The notes under the pieces: generated by a model
Seen by the model: only the letters and a program-made list of their open reading frames with translations
What the model was told of the DNA's origin: nothing
The model's database searches: none
From: Bacteroidota bacterium
GTDB taxonomy: Bacteria > Bacteroidota > Ignavibacteria > Kapaibacteriales > UBA2268
NCBI GenBank assembly: GCA_004322215.1
Contig: SCSM01000002.1
Span: 62,001-126,000 of the forward strand
Length of the DNA: 64,000 nucleotides
Direction of reading: 5' to 3'
Made by a program: the position numbers and the translations under genes
Part shown: positions 27,284 to 36,147 of the stretch, piece after piece
How the letters are laid out: the number at the start of each line of letters is the position of its first letter
Numbering within the stretch: position 1 is the stretch's first letter

Positions 27284-27973
27284 ATGAACAGGAGACAATT
27301 TGTCGAAGGGAGCATCTTTGCTGCAGGTGGTATGGTAGCTACAGGAAGATTATTAGCCAAAAACAGCAATAAAATAAATTCAACTAATTTATATACAAAT
27401 AAAAATACAATAGATTTGGAATTGCTATGTGATGATTCGGGCATTGCATTTGATTCCATATCTTCATTTCTGAAACTGTTGAATGTTTCGAATGTGAAAA
27501 TTGAAGAGCATCAGCTCATTGGTGATTACATAGGCGATGTTGTATTTATTTATAATAATTGCCTTGTGAATTATAAATCTGATAATACCAAGCATGGACA
27601 TATTATCAGAAATATCAGCGAGACATTGAAATTGCCGAGGAAGATTAAAAATCCGACTCTGATAAAGGCGATTTCGGTAAATAAAGATTCTTTTCCTAAA
27701 TATGTTAATGTATTCAGTGATAATAAAATTACTGAAAGATATAAAATCTCCGAGGAAAAGAAGGATATTCATATAAAAGCAGAAAAAGGTGAGTTAGTAT
27801 TTTCAATAACAAATAATTCTGTATTTGCGACTCATAGTTCCTGCAAGCATAAGAATTGCATTCATACGGGAGCAATCAGAAAAGCAGGGCAGAATATTAT
27901 TTGTATTCCGAATAATATTAGAATTGCACTCGACGGGAATCATCGAAGAGATATTGATAGCATTACATTTTGA
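27284..27973 (+). CDS. NusG-domain-II-like exported protein
   Basis: 229 aa from the ATG at 27284, which has a strong ribosome site (GGGGAGGA) 13 nt after the DUF3570 stop; an upstream in-frame ATG at 27242 would overlap that gene. The N-terminus MNRRQFVEGSIFAAGGMVA is a Tat-like or Sec signal with a twin Arg. The C-terminal 60 residues (HIKAEKGELVFSITNNS, SSCKHKNCIHTG, IICIPNNIRIALDG) match NusG domain II, a small beta domain found next to ApbE and Rnf-type systems. The three Cys could bind a cofactor. Followed closely by apbE (11 nt). Confidence 0.8.
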   Translation: MNRRQFVEGSIFAAGGMVATGRLLAKNSNKINSTNLYTNKNTIDLELLCDDSGIAFDSISSFLKLLNVSNVKIEEHQLIGDYIGDVVFIYNNCLVNYKSDNTKHGHIIRNISETLKLPRKIKNPTLIKAISVNKDSFPKYVNVFSDNKITERYKISEEKKDIHIKAEKGELVFSITNNSVFATHSSCKHKNCIHTGAIRKAGQNIICIPNNIRIALDGNHRRDIDSITF

Positions 27974-27984
27974 AATTCTGAATT

Positions 27985-29019
27985 ATGGTAAATGTGTTTT
28001 ATATCCTATTTTGTATTTTAATACTTTTACCATATTCTTTATCTGCAAAGCAGGATTCAAGTTCAAAAAAAATGTATGAAGTGAATGTGTCCAAAAATCT
28101 TTTAGGCACAGTCATAGAAGCAAAAGTAATAAGCGAGGATATTAATAAGGCAAAATATTCACTTTTAAAAGCTTTCAAAGAGATTGAAAGAATAGACAGC
28201 GTTTATAATTTTTATCATATTGGCAGCCCTGTCTATCTGATAAATCTTAATGCAGGTATCAAGAGTCAGAAAGTTTCCGATGAAACATTCCAATTAATTA
28301 AACGGGCAATTGAATATTCCAAAAAATATGAGCATTTGTTCGATATTACAATCGGACCAATAATCGATTTGTGGGGCTTCAATACTGATAAAGAGATAAA
28401 AATCCCTTCGCAATCATCACTTGATTCGTTACTAAAACTCGTTGACTACCGTAATATTATTCTCGATGAAAAAGATACATCTGTTGAACTTAAAAATAAA
28501 GGAATGATGCTCGATTTAGGAGGAATTGCAAAAGGTTTCGCAGTTGACAGAGCTGCTTCAATTTTGAAAGAAGAAGGTATTAACAATTTTCTCTTAAATG
28601 CAGGAGGAGATATATGTGTTTCAGGAAAAAACGACAAAAATGAATCCTGGTCAATCGGTATTAAACACCCAAGGAAACCAAATGAAATTCTTGCATCATT
28701 CAAAGCAACAAACACCTGCATTGCCACGAGTGGCGATTACGAAAGATATGCAGACATCATCGGGAAACGCTATCATCATATTATCGAACCATCAACAGGT
28801 ATGCCCGGTGTATTAAGTCAAAGCGTTACTGTAATGTTCAACACAACTGAAGAAGCAACAGTTATTGGGAAATATATTTTCCTTATAGGGTATGAAAAAT
28901 TTGAACAACTTAAAGGAGCTAAGAATATAAAATACTTCATTGTTGACAGTGAAGGAAAAATTCATTATAATCGAAAACTACTAAAACAAAATTCTCTTAA
29001 AATAATTGGGGAAAAATAA
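27985..29019 (+). CDS. apbE: FAD:protein FMN transferase ApbE
   Basis: 344 aa with an N-terminal signal peptide (MVNVFYILFCILILLPYSLSA), so it acts outside the cytoplasm. It attaches FMN covalently to Ser/Thr of redox proteins, using FAD and Mg. Family motifs: FDITIGPIIDLWGF, MMLDLGGIAKGFAVDRA, FLLNAGGDICVSG, CIATSGDYERYA and HHIIEPSTGMPG. Last gene of the plus-strand redox run. No classical acceptor (NqrC/RnfG FMN-binding domain) is in the window; candidate acceptors are discussed in the findings. Confidence 0.95.
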   Translation: MVNVFYILFCILILLPYSLSAKQDSSSKKMYEVNVSKNLLGTVIEAKVISEDINKAKYSLLKAFKEIERIDSVYNFYHIGSPVYLINLNAGIKSQKVSDETFQLIKRAIEYSKKYEHLFDITIGPIIDLWGFNTDKEIKIPSQSSLDSLLKLVDYRNIILDEKDTSVELKNKGMMLDLGGIAKGFAVDRAASILKEEGINNFLLNAGGDICVSGKNDKNESWSIGIKHPRKPNEILASFKATNTCIATSGDYERYADIIGKRYHHIIEPSTGMPGVLSQSVTVMFNTTEEATVIGKYIFLIGYEKFEQLKGAKNIKYFIVDSEGKIHYNRKLLKQNSLKIIGEK

Positions 29020-29071
29020 TTAATTTCATAGCTAATTTTGAATTCATATTTTACAAATTATGAGATAATTC

Positions 29072-29091
29072 CCCCCTCTTTTTAGAGGGGG
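29072..29091. terminator. 8-bp GC hairpin between convergent apbE and nuoF
   Basis: CCCCCTCT and AGAGGGGG flank a TTTT loop, 52 nt after the apbE stop and 6 nt beyond the nuoF stop. It may serve as a bidirectional terminator, but neither flank has a U-tract longer than three, and it looks like a member of a C-tract/G-tract repeat family. Confidence 0.5.
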
Positions 29092-29097
29092 AAATAA

Positions 29098-30426
29098 TTA
29101 CGACGCTTGTGATAAGGTCTCCGCTGAATTTCTTTTCCCATGTACAATATTTGGTGCTATATAAGTTCTTTTTTCTTTCACTGCTTTTTCAAATTCATTC
29201 CTGAATTTTGTGACAAAACCTCTCACTGGCCAGGCAGCAGCATCACCTAAGGCACAAATTGTATTTCCTTCGATATTATTAGCAATTGAAACGAGTAAAT
29301 CCAAATCTTTTGAAGTGGCATCGCCTTTTTCAATTCTGTGTAATACATTTTCCATCCAGCCGCAACCTTCACGGCATGGTGTGCATTGTCCGCATGATTC
29401 GTGATGATAAAAATGTGCAATTCTCAATGTCGTTTTTACAATATCGGTATCTTCATCCATTACTATTATTCCACCGGTGCCAATATGAGTGCCGAGAACT
29501 TTTAAGGAATCCTCATCCATTTTAACGCCTTCGATTTCATTACCTCGCAATGGTGGCATTGAAGAACCACCGGGAATGACTGCTTTTATTTTCTTGTTAT
29601 TTCTTACTCCACCGCAGTAATTGTAAATAATATCTGTCAACAAAGTACCGGTAGGTAGTTCATGTACGCCGGGTTTATTGACGTGACCGCTAACACCGAA
29701 CAACAGTGTTCCGGGATGCCCCGGTGCTCCAATTTTTGCAAAATTATCCCCGCCCATTTTTAAAATTGGAACAACGGTCGTAATTGTTTCAACATTATTT
29801 ACTGTTGTGGGCATATCCCAAAGTCCTCTTTGTGCCGGGAAAGGCGGTTTATATCTCGGGTAACCCCTGTCACCTTCGATTGATGTCATTAGTGAAGTTT
29901 CTTCGCCACAGATATACGCACCCGCACCTTTGTGTATAAATATATCGAGCCAATAATTATTACCGAAAATTTCTTTCATTTTTTGTCCGACAAATCCTTT
30001 TGAGTAGGCATCATCGAGTGCTTTTTGCATTAAATTCACCCATTTATGATATTCACCCCGGATATAAATGTATGCGGCATTAATACCCATTGCATAACCG
30101 GCAATCAAAATACCTTCGATTAATTGATGAGGATTACGTTCAAATATTTGCCTGTCTTTGAACGAACCGGGTTCTGATTCATCGCCGTTTACTGCAAGAT
30201 ATTTCGGCTTGTCTGACCCCTTGGGCATAAATGTCCACTTTAAACCTGTCGGAAATGCGGCACCACCTCTGCCACGAAGTCCTGACTTTTTCACTTCATT
30301 TGTAACTTCATCCGGTTTCATCCTAATAGCTTTTTTGTATGTCTCATAACCACCATTAGCTATGTAAACCTCAATTTTATGATAATCAGGTATATCGTGC
30401 AATATCAATTTCGGTAAATCACTCAT
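29098..30426 (-). CDS. nuoF: NADH-quinone oxidoreductase subunit F (NuoF-like)
   Basis: 442 aa. Flavoprotein of complex I that takes electrons from NADH to FMN. NADH/FMN motifs: GLRGRGGAAFPTG (49-61), KYLAVNGDESEPG, HKGAGAYICGEETSLMTSIEG, then an SLBB domain. The N3 [4Fe-4S] ligands are Cys345, 348 and 351 (CGQCTPC) and Cys391. No nuoE, nuoG or membrane subunits lie in the window; valS is upstream on the same strand after 91 bp. It could be a displaced complex I subunit, or the diaphorase subunit of another NAD-linked enzyme such as a hydrogenase or formate dehydrogenase. Confidence 0.93.
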   Translation of the reverse strand: MSDLPKLILHDIPDYHKIEVYIANGGYETYKKAIRMKPDEVTNEVKKSGLRGRGGAAFPTGLKWTFMPKGSDKPKYLAVNGDESEPGSFKDRQIFERNPHQLIEGILIAGYAMGINAAYIYIRGEYHKWVNLMQKALDDAYSKGFVGQKMKEIFGNNYWLDIFIHKGAGAYICGEETSLMTSIEGDRGYPRYKPPFPAQRGLWDMPTTVNNVETITTVVPILKMGGDNFAKIGAPGHPGTLLFGVSGHVNKPGVHELPTGTLLTDIIYNYCGGVRNNKKIKAVIPGGSSMPPLRGNEIEGVKMDEDSLKVLGTHIGTGGIIVMDEDTDIVKTTLRIAHFYHHESCGQCTPCREGCGWMENVLHRIEKGDATSKDLDLLVSIANNIEGNTICALGDAAAWPVRGFVTKFRNEFEKAVKEKRTYIAPNIVHGKRNSAETLSQAS

Positions 30427-30517
30427 TCTTCTTTATCCATTTAAAATACAATCTTCAAAATTAATTTTTTTCTACACAATAATAAAATTCCGTAAAGATT
30501 TTCTATTAATTCAGAAT

Positions 30518-33229
30518 TCACATCAGCCCCTCTAAATTAATAATTACTTTCTTAAGGGATTCCTTCATGCTATTCAGTTTCTCCCTTTCATAAAGAACGA
30601 CCTCTTCCGGGGCATTACCGACAAATTTTTCATTAGATAATTTCTTTTCGGAGCCGTCTATATTTCTTTTAAGTCTATCAATTTCCTTGTTCAGCCGTTT
30701 TCTCTCTTTGTCAAGGTCAATTGATTCATCGAGTAATAGAAATACTTCAGTTTCCCTAATGACTGAGCCAATTGAGTTATCGGGTTTAGAAATATTTTTC
30801 TCAATCTTAACTGCTTCACATTTTGCCAATGTTTCTATTAAGATTTTATCAGTATTCAGCATTTCATAAATAAAATGATTATGAGCTGAAATTGTAACTT
30901 TTGTCTTTTGTTGAGGAGGAATATTCAACAATGACCTCAGTTTCCTTATTTCCTCGACAATTGATTGTAAAAATTCAAAATCTTCTTCGAGTTTTAAATC
31001 AATCAATGATTCACTTGTTTCAGGCATTCTTTGCAAACTAATGCTTTCTACTTCAGGGTGTTCATAAAGCAAATGCCATATTTCTTCTGTAATGAATGGC
31101 ATTATAGGATGCAACAGCTTTAATATACCTTCATATAATATAATTACAAATTTGATAAATGATTGATTGTAACTGCTATCTGTACTCCCATTTAATTGTA
31201 CTTTTATTATTTCGACATACCAATCGCAGAAATCCCTCCAAATAAAATCATATAGGATTTTTGTATAATCATTGACTCTGTAATTATCTAATGCGTCATT
31301 AACATTTTTTATAGTTGAATTGAATCTTGAAATAATCCATTTATCAGATAGAGAGAATTCAAATGAATTATTATTTATCATTTTGTCAGTAGCTGGGGAA
31401 TCTCCGTTTACCTGTTCCTGCTTCATCAAAATAAATCTTCCGGCATTCCAGATTTTATTTGCAAAATTTCTTCCGATTTCCATTGATGGAATGTCCTGAT
31501 GTTCTACATCTACATCCATCTTTACATCCTGACCGAGTGGTGACAAATACAGTGAAGTAAATCTAACTGCATCTGTGCCGTATTTATCAATAATATTAAG
31601 CGGGTCCGGTGAATTCCCAAGCGATTTGGATAACTTTCTGCCTAATCCATCCCTGATTGTGCTTGTGAAATAAACATCTTTGTATGGAATTTCTTTCTTG
31701 AATTTCATTGTTGCCATTATCATCCTCGCCACCCAGAAGAAGATAATGTCCGGTGCTGTTACGAGTAAATCAGTCGGAAGAAATTTTTCAAGTTCCTTTG
31801 TATTTTCGGATTTGCCGTCATGGAGCCAATTCATTGTTGTCAGGGGCCAGAGCCAGGAAGAAAACCAGGTATCCAATACATCTTCATCTTGTCTCAATTG
31901 CTCATTATTGCTGATACCAAGTTTCTTTCTCGCCTCATCGGGTGAATTTGCTGCAGTATATTTTCCATCTTCAGTATAATAAACGGGAATTCTATGTCCC
32001 CACCAAAGCTGTCGCGATATGCACCAGTCCCGTATGTTTGTCATCCAATGCTCATAAGTCTTCACCCAGTGATTGGGAAAAAACCGGACTTGTCCGTCCA
32101 TTACAACTTTTAGTGCATCTTCGGCAAGCGGTTTCATTTTGACAAACCATTGGTCAGACAAATATGGCTCGACAGCTTCCTTCCCCCTATAGGAGAAGCC
32201 GACATTATGAGTGTAATCTTCAATTTTCTCGATTAAATCTTTTTCTTTCAATTTTTCAAGTATTTTTTTCCGGGCAACGAATCTATCCATTCCGTTAAAT
32301 TCACCTGTGAGTTCATTCAATGTTCCATCCGGATTGAATGTATTCGGCATTTCGAGATTGTGCCTCAATCCAACTTCAAAGTCATTAGCATCGTGTGCCG
32401 GTGTGATTTTTACACAACCGGTTCCAAATGTCGGGTCTGCATAATCATCTGCAATTAATTTTATTTCTCTTCCGACGATAGGTACAATCACGGTTTTTCC
32501 GATTAAATGTTTATATCTTTCATCTTTGGGATTGACAGCAACAGCGACATCACCGAATAATGTTTCAGGTCTAACTGTAGCAACCTTCAGATATTCATTG
32601 CTATCGGGGAAATAATATCTTATTGTATATAAATGCTCTTTAACTTCTTTAAACTCGACTTCCTCATCAGATAAAGCCGTCTGCGAGAGAGGAGACCAGT
32701 TAATTATTCTCTTTCCTTTATAAATCAAACCATCATCAAACAATTTTATGAATACCTGCTGTACAGCATTCGAGGCGGATTCGTCCATAGTGAATAGTGT
32801 TCTGTTCCAATCGCAGGAAATACCGAGTTCTCTCAATTGTTTAAGTATTATACCGCCGTATTTTTCTTTCCATTGCCATACCCTCTCAAGAAATTTTTCT
32901 CTGCCAATATCATATCTTGTAAGTCCTTCATCCCTCAACTCGGCTTCTACTTTGGCATGAGTTGCTATTCCTGCATGGTCATATCCCGGAAACCAGCAAA
33001 CTTCGTAACCCAACATTCTTTTGTACCTTATATACAAATCCTGTAACGAAATATTAAGCACGTGTCCAAAATGAAGGATACCTGTAACATTAGGCGGTGG
33101 CATTAATATGCTGTATGTAGGTTTATCAGTTTCAGTTGAAGCGGAATAAATATTATTTTTCTGCCAAATCTCGTACCATTTTTTATCAACCGATTGTGGT
33201 TCGTAAGCTTTTGGAAAATTTTCAATCAT
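30518..33229 (-). CDS. valS: Valyl-tRNA synthetase
   Basis: 903 aa, full length, class I. HIGH-type motif PPPNVTGILHFGHVLN near residue 46, editing domain (about 195-350), GRKLSKSLGNSPDP as the KMSKS loop, anticodon-binding domain, and the C-terminal coiled coil (ESIDLDKERKRLNKEIDRLKRN) that contacts the tRNA in ValRS. Charges tRNA-Val. The start MIENFPKAYEPQSVDKKWYE is typical. Upstream is a 413-bp divergent intergenic region holding a perfect palindrome. Confidence 0.98.
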   Translation of the reverse strand: MIENFPKAYEPQSVDKKWYEIWQKNNIYSASTETDKPTYSILMPPPNVTGILHFGHVLNISLQDLYIRYKRMLGYEVCWFPGYDHAGIATHAKVEAELRDEGLTRYDIGREKFLERVWQWKEKYGGIILKQLRELGISCDWNRTLFTMDESASNAVQQVFIKLFDDGLIYKGKRIINWSPLSQTALSDEEVEFKEVKEHLYTIRYYFPDSNEYLKVATVRPETLFGDVAVAVNPKDERYKHLIGKTVIVPIVGREIKLIADDYADPTFGTGCVKITPAHDANDFEVGLRHNLEMPNTFNPDGTLNELTGEFNGMDRFVARKKILEKLKEKDLIEKIEDYTHNVGFSYRGKEAVEPYLSDQWFVKMKPLAEDALKVVMDGQVRFFPNHWVKTYEHWMTNIRDWCISRQLWWGHRIPVYYTEDGKYTAANSPDEARKKLGISNNEQLRQDEDVLDTWFSSWLWPLTTMNWLHDGKSENTKELEKFLPTDLLVTAPDIIFFWVARMIMATMKFKKEIPYKDVYFTSTIRDGLGRKLSKSLGNSPDPLNIIDKYGTDAVRFTSLYLSPLGQDVKMDVDVEHQDIPSMEIGRNFANKIWNAGRFILMKQEQVNGDSPATDKMINNNSFEFSLSDKWIISRFNSTIKNVNDALDNYRVNDYTKILYDFIWRDFCDWYVEIIKVQLNGSTDSSYNQSFIKFVIILYEGILKLLHPIMPFITEEIWHLLYEHPEVESISLQRMPETSESLIDLKLEEDFEFLQSIVEEIRKLRSLLNIPPQQKTKVTISAHNHFIYEMLNTDKILIETLAKCEAVKIEKNISKPDNSIGSVIRETEVFLLLDESIDLDKERKRLNKEIDRLKRNIDGSEKKLSNEKFVGNAPEEVVLYEREKLNSMKESLKKVIINLEGLM

Positions 33230-33642
33230 TTTATTAAAGTATTAATATAATTTTATACAAACTTCAAAATTATGAATTTTTAAGGTTTTATTATTTTAAA
33301 TTTTCGGTTAATCTTCAAATTGATTTAACCGGATTGTTATTAATAAAAAAAAATAGTTAAATTGGTTTATAATAAATGAAAAAAATTAAATTATTTAATT
33401 GGAATATAAAATAAAATTGCATTTAGTTGCAACTAAATGCCAAGTTTTGTGTTTTTCATATAAAATCACTTTGAAATTCGGAAATAATTCGAGAAGTTTG
33501 GAATATCAATTAAAAATTAGTTTTGATAAAAGATTTTTACGATATTTGCCGTAATGAAAAAGGGTTGCAAATTACTAATTACTAATAAAATCGGATAAAG
33601 TGATATTTACTACATTTTTTGTTATTTAATCATGGAGGTATT
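33230..33642. other. 413-bp divergent intergenic region
   Basis: No coding frame seen. It contains a 7-bp hairpin (CGGTTAA 33305-33311, TTAACCG 33325-33331), a perfect 22-bp palindrome (33419-33440) and an AATTACTAATTACTAAT repeat near 33570. Very AT-rich; it presumably holds the promoters of valS and of the coiled-coil lipoprotein operon. Confidence 0.6.
33419..33440. promoter_or_regulatory. Perfect 22-bp palindrome, candidate operator
   Basis: GCATTTAGTTG is followed directly by its own reverse complement, with no spacer. It lies 190 bp upstream of valS and about 200 bp upstream of the coiled-coil lipoprotein. A zero-spacer palindrome suits a dimeric repressor better than an RNA hairpin. 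The cognate regulator is unknown. Confidence 0.5.
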
Positions 33643-33957
33643 ATGAAATTTCGGAGATTTATCTCTGGGCTAAGTATGACTTTTGTAATTGCTTCGACTG
33701 TATTTGTTATGAGCAGTTGTACGCCTAAAATTACAGAAGAACAGATGACGCAGTTGAAGGAGCTTCGTAATAAGGAAAAGAGCTTGACTGAAATGATAGC
33801 TCGCAAGAAGCAAGAGAAGAAGAACCTTGAAGCAGAAGTTAATGCAAGAAAAGCAGAATTGAAGAAATGCCAGGACGACAAGGCATTTGTTACAGAAAAA
33901 CTATCGCAGTGGCCAAATTGCTGGCCTGATTACACACCGGGCAGCGAAGTGAAGTGA
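33643..33957 (+). CDS. Small coiled-coil lipoprotein
   Basis: 104 aa from the ATG at 33643, preceded by GGAGG at the right distance; an in-frame upstream ATG is less likely. Lipoprotein signal MKFRRFISGLSMTFVIAS ending VMSSC, then a heptad-rich charged helix (QLKELRNKEKSLTEMIARKKQEKKN) of about 55 residues, a Cys, and a short Trp/Pro-rich tail (WPNCWPDYTPG). The shape recalls Lpp-like or OmpA-linked envelope spacers. The next gene, a LysM protein with a similar coiled coil, follows after 52 nt, and the two probably act together at the cell wall. Confidence 0.8.
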   Translation: MKFRRFISGLSMTFVIASTVFVMSSCTPKITEEQMTQLKELRNKEKSLTEMIARKKQEKKNLEAEVNARKAELKKCQDDKAFVTEKLSQWPNCWPDYTPGSEVK

Positions 33958-34009
33958 TTTGCCTGCTTTGAAAGTATTATGTTTAACAAATGAATTGATG
34001 GAGACAATT

Positions 34010-34798
34010 ATGTATAAAAAAATTAGCTTATTTATAGCATTGCTTGTTATAGCAATTCTTGCTTCCGGTCCGGTTCTTGCTCAAATGCAGTCCAAACCAG
34101 ATGAAGAACTGACTAAGGAGGAAGCTGAAAAACTGATTCAGGAATGGCAGTCAAAAGTTAATGTACTCGACGACCAACTGAAGAATCTCGATGCTGATAT
34201 TGAATTTCTTAAGAAAGAAATGGAAGATACTAAAAAACAGCTTGCCGACTGTAATGACGCTATCTACAAAATGCTCGGTTTGACACCCGCTGAAGTAGAA
34301 GCTTTCAAACAACAGCTTGGGCTTCTTGAAGGAAAAGTCAGGGATATGAAACGATTCAATGATGACCAACTTGCCGAAAAAACAGATGAAATTAAGGCAT
34401 TGGAGAATGAATTGAATCTGTTACGTGGCAACAAAGCATCGTTGATTCCCGAACACTATAATAAAATTGTTTCGCTTGCCAGGGAAATTAAGGGTTTATA
34501 CCGTGAAAAGAAAATAAAATCCTATACAGTTGGAACCTGGGCAAAAGATAAGGATTGTTTGTGGAACATTGCCGGTAAAATTGATATTTACGGTGACCCG
34601 TTCCTTTGGCCCAAAATATGGCAGTTTAATACCGATGCAATCAGGAATCCGGATATTATTTTCCCGGGACAGGTTCTTCAATTACCACCTGCGGGCCCAA
34701 AAACCAGCGATGAGTTGAAAGCCGAAAGAAAATACTGGAGAATGAAACGTGCTGCAGCCGAAGAACAAAAGCCCGAAGCAGCAAAGCAACCTGAATAG
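34010..34798 (+). CDS. LysM-domain periplasmic protein with coiled coil
   Basis: 262 aa from the ATG at 34010, which has GGAG upstream. Signal peptide MYKKISLFIALLVIAILASGPVLA. Then a long coiled coil (KVNVLDDQLKNLDADIEFLKKEMEDTKKQLADC and more to about residue 150), a loop, and a LysM-like module near the C-terminus: YTVGTWAKDKDCLWNIAGKIDIYGDPFLWPKIWQFN and PDIIFPGQVLQLPP. It would bind peptidoglycan. The short charged Ala/Glu/Pro-rich tail is not recognised. Same operon as the small lipoprotein before it, and the two coiled coils might pair. Confidence 0.88.
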   Translation: MYKKISLFIALLVIAILASGPVLAQMQSKPDEELTKEEAEKLIQEWQSKVNVLDDQLKNLDADIEFLKKEMEDTKKQLADCNDAIYKMLGLTPAEVEAFKQQLGLLEGKVRDMKRFNDDQLAEKTDEIKALENELNLLRGNKASLIPEHYNKIVSLAREIKGLYREKKIKSYTVGTWAKDKDCLWNIAGKIDIYGDPFLWPKIWQFNTDAIRNPDIIFPGQVLQLPPAGPKTSDELKAERKYWRMKRAAAEEQKPEAAKQPE

Positions 34799-34924
34799 TT
34801 AATTACTATTGGCTAATTAATAATTAATTTTGAAAATATTTTGAATTATGATTTTTGATGATTATTAATTAGAAATTGATAATATTAATGGAAATTTAAT
34901 GAAGACATTAAATGTTTAAAGAAT

Positions 34925-34967
34925 AGCCCCATTCTCGTTTAGAGGGAAGAGGGGCTTTTTTTATTTT
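34925..34967 (+). terminator. Rho-independent terminator after the LysM gene
   Basis: AGCCCC and GGGGCT pair around a 20-nt loop and are followed at once by TTTTTTTATTTT, the clearest intrinsic terminator in the window. A weaker AT hairpin (ATTTAATG / CATTAAAT, 34894-34913) precedes it. Confidence 0.8.
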
Positions 34968-35036
34968 AAAAAATTTATGATGACAACTGTCTTGAAAAAT
35001 TATCGATTTTCAATAATCGCACTTTAATATTTTTTT

Positions 35037-36017
35037 ATGGATATACACGAGAAGAAAATTACATTTGATGATTCCGAAGTCCTGTCAATATTTTCTTATA
35101 ATGAAAATTTACTGACTTTGATTGAAAATAAATTCAGCACTGCACTTACGATTCGTGGGAACAACCTTGTTTTGAAGGGTAACCCATCGGAAATTAGAAT
35201 AATTGAATCGCTTTTTAATGAACTTAAATATATTTTTAAAAAACAGGGAACATTCAATGCACAGGATATATTGACTATAATTGAATTGTTAGAATCCGGC
35301 AGACAAACAAATGAAACGACCGTTACAAACGGCAATGGTGAAAGTGTAATATATCACGGTTACAGGGATGTTATAAAAACAAGAAGTGAAGCTCAATTAG
35401 ACTATTTCAGAAAAGTTCAGAAGAATGACCTGGTATTTGCTATTGGCCCTGCCGGAACGGGAAAGACTTTTCTCGCAGTTGCAATGGCACTTGCTTCATT
35501 GAAGAATAATGAAGTGAGTAAGATTATTCTTTCACGACCGGCTGTGGAAGCAGGGGAGTCGCTTGGATTTTTACCCGGTGATTTGAGTGAAAAACTCGAC
35601 CCGTATATAAAGCCGCTGACTGATGCTTTGTTTTATATGTTAAGCCCGGATAAAATGAAGAGTATGCTCGAAAAAAACATAATTGAGATTACTCCGTTAG
35701 CTTATATGAGAGGCAGGACTTTGAATAGTTCCTTTATTATACTTGATGAGGCACAGAATGCTACTTCAATGCAAATGAAAATGTTTTTGACAAGGATGAG
35801 CTCAAATTCAAAAGCGATTGTAACAGGAGATGTTACTCAAATTGATCTGGCTGATAAAAGCAATTCCGGTTTGATAGAAGCAAACAGATTGCTGAAAAAA
35901 ATTAAAGGAATTGAATTTGTTTATTTTTCAGAAAAAGATATTGTAAGACATAGACTGGTTGCTGAAATTGTGAAGGCATATAATTCTGAAGACAAGAATC
36001 ATAAAACAAGGAAATAA
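35037..36017 (+). CDS. PhoH family ATPase
   Basis: 326 aa, the YbeZ/PhoH-like type. N-terminal domain with GNPSEIRIIESLFNEL, then P-loop ATPase: AIGPAGTGKTFLAVAMALA, RPAVEAGESLGFLPGDLSEKLDPY, ITPLAYMRGRTL, FIILDEAQNATSMQMKMFLTRM, VTGDVTQIDL. It acts in the cytoplasm; the E. coli homologue partners with YbeY in rRNA handling. The start is an ATG after a canonical terminator, and the gene is followed by cdaA after 130 bp. Confidence 0.95.
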   Translation: MDIHEKKITFDDSEVLSIFSYNENLLTLIENKFSTALTIRGNNLVLKGNPSEIRIIESLFNELKYIFKKQGTFNAQDILTIIELLESGRQTNETTVTNGNGESVIYHGYRDVIKTRSEAQLDYFRKVQKNDLVFAIGPAGTGKTFLAVAMALASLKNNEVSKIILSRPAVEAGESLGFLPGDLSEKLDPYIKPLTDALFYMLSPDKMKSMLEKNIIEITPLAYMRGRTLNSSFIILDEAQNATSMQMKMFLTRMSSNSKAIVTGDVTQIDLADKSNSGLIEANRLLKKIKGIEFVYFSEKDIVRHRLVAEIVKAYNSEDKNHKTRK

Positions 36018-36147
36018 CTTAAATTTATAATGTATAATTGATAAATAATTTTTAGTTAAAATAATATCGCTCTGAACGAAGATGAAAATTCGTTATTCCA
36101 AAAAAAATAAATTAATACAAATCTTTTAGATTTATTTTTGTAATGAA

